A program made the translations under genes and the position numbers. From the NCBI GenBank assembly GCA_013214715.1, contig JABSSB010000200.1:1-6459 (forward strand): a DNA stretch of 6,459 nucleotides. The letters run 5' to 3'. This document shows positions 6,153 to 6,459 of this stretch, piece after piece. This DNA is from Paracoccaceae bacterium (GTDB taxonomy: Bacteria; Pseudomonadota; Alphaproteobacteria; Rhodobacterales; Rhodobacteraceae). The notes beneath the pieces are model-generated. The model ran no database searches, had not been told where the DNA came from, and saw only the letters and a program-made list of their open reading frames with translations. The stretch's first letter is position 1, and each line of letters starts with the position of its first letter.

Positions 6153-6459
6153 TCACATGAGGGACTTTTTGCACATTGCTTGCGGCTGCATCCGCGCGGC
6201 GATGTTGGCAAAATCCATATTGCCTCTGCGGCCGACCCCACCGCTCAGATGGACCGGATGCATGGTCACATGTGCCGGGTCGAGGCCCAGCGCCTCCGCC
6301 GCCGTGTTCAATAAGGTCAGCCACGGCCCAAGATTTGCGCTCTTTGCCAGTGCCGACGAGGAAGCGCGCGCCAAGGCGAATGCGGCCTTTGTCGTTGCGA
6401 ACAATGAACCGTGTCCCCAGGCGGATGCGGCCCTGTTCTTTGATATCGACCCCGCCATC
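6153..6459 (-). pseudogene. Unidentified gene fragment, cut by the window edge and apparently frameshifted near 6300-6320
   Basis: I do not recognise this gene. On the - strand, one frame entering from the right edge reads as plausible protein (GVDIKEQGRIRLGTRF, then KGRIRLGARFLVGTGKERKSWAVADLIEH) down to about 6304, then turns into glycine- and proline-rich nonsense. A second frame becomes plausible at about 6308 (NTAAEALGLDPAHVTMHPVH, then LSGGVGRRGNMDFANIAARM) and ends at a TGA at 6153-6155. Hand counts of GC by codon position show the low-GC second position expected of coding in the first frame to the right of the switch, and in the second frame to its left. One extra base, or two missing, would join them. 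The first part contains a near repeat (GRIRLG[T/A]RF). The end converges on the DAHP synthase terminator, a normal arrangement. The + strand antisense frames are also open over part of this region but are rich in Cys and His and look less like protein. Strand and coding status are therefore uncertain. Confidence 0.35.

Noticed and set aside
6157..6459. + strand frame starting with an ATG at 6157 and open to the right edge
   Set aside because: Its first half is rich in Cys and Trp and has poor codon-position bias, and no ribosome site precedes it. The right half (FALFASADEEARAKANAAF) is more protein-like, so it is not fully excluded.
1..6459. CRISPR array, tRNA, insertion sequence, toxin-antitoxin or defence system
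   Set aside because: I saw no regularly spaced repeats, transposase motifs, tRNA-like cloverleaf or defence protein motifs. The genes are ordinary metabolic, transport and regulatory genes.

Overview
The window looks like chromosomal DNA of a marine alphaproteobacterium of the Rhodobacterales (Roseobacter group). The evidence is fairly high GC, an alphaproteobacterial type of TypA, a branched-chain amino-acid-type periplasmic binding protein, a class II DAHP synthase with alphaproteobacterial residues, and a GlxA-type AraC regulator. The assignment is by protein resemblance only.

Layout. Bases 1-204 are an internal piece of typA (+), which stops matching its family at about base 201. From about base 191 the sequence becomes the 3' part of a livJ-like binding-protein gene on the - strand (start at 1105), which has lost its C-terminal quarter. 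The two broken genes meet tail to tail at a short shared string. A 165-base divergent intergenic region follows, then a secreted PQQ-dependent aldose sugar dehydrogenase (1271-2362, +). This converges within 9 bases on a heparan-type sulfotransferase (2372-3292, -), which is richer in AT than its neighbours. Upstream of that is a GlxA/AraC-family regulator (3457-4461, -). It is divergent from a class II DAHP synthase (4636-6006, +), the first enzyme of the shikimate pathway, which ends at a strong intrinsic terminator (6059-6086). The right end (6153-6459) holds what is probably the 3' part of an unidentified - strand gene, readable only if a frame change near 6300-6320 is allowed.

The genes do not form one pathway. 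The only pair with a suggestive arrangement is the regulator and the DAHP synthase, which share a 174-base divergent promoter region containing repeated GTTAC/GTAAC words. I see no CRISPR array, tRNA, rRNA, insertion sequence or defence system. The most notable signals are the typA/livJ breakpoint at an 11-base string and the frame-broken gene at the right edge. Either could be biological or an amplification, assembly or sequencing artefact.
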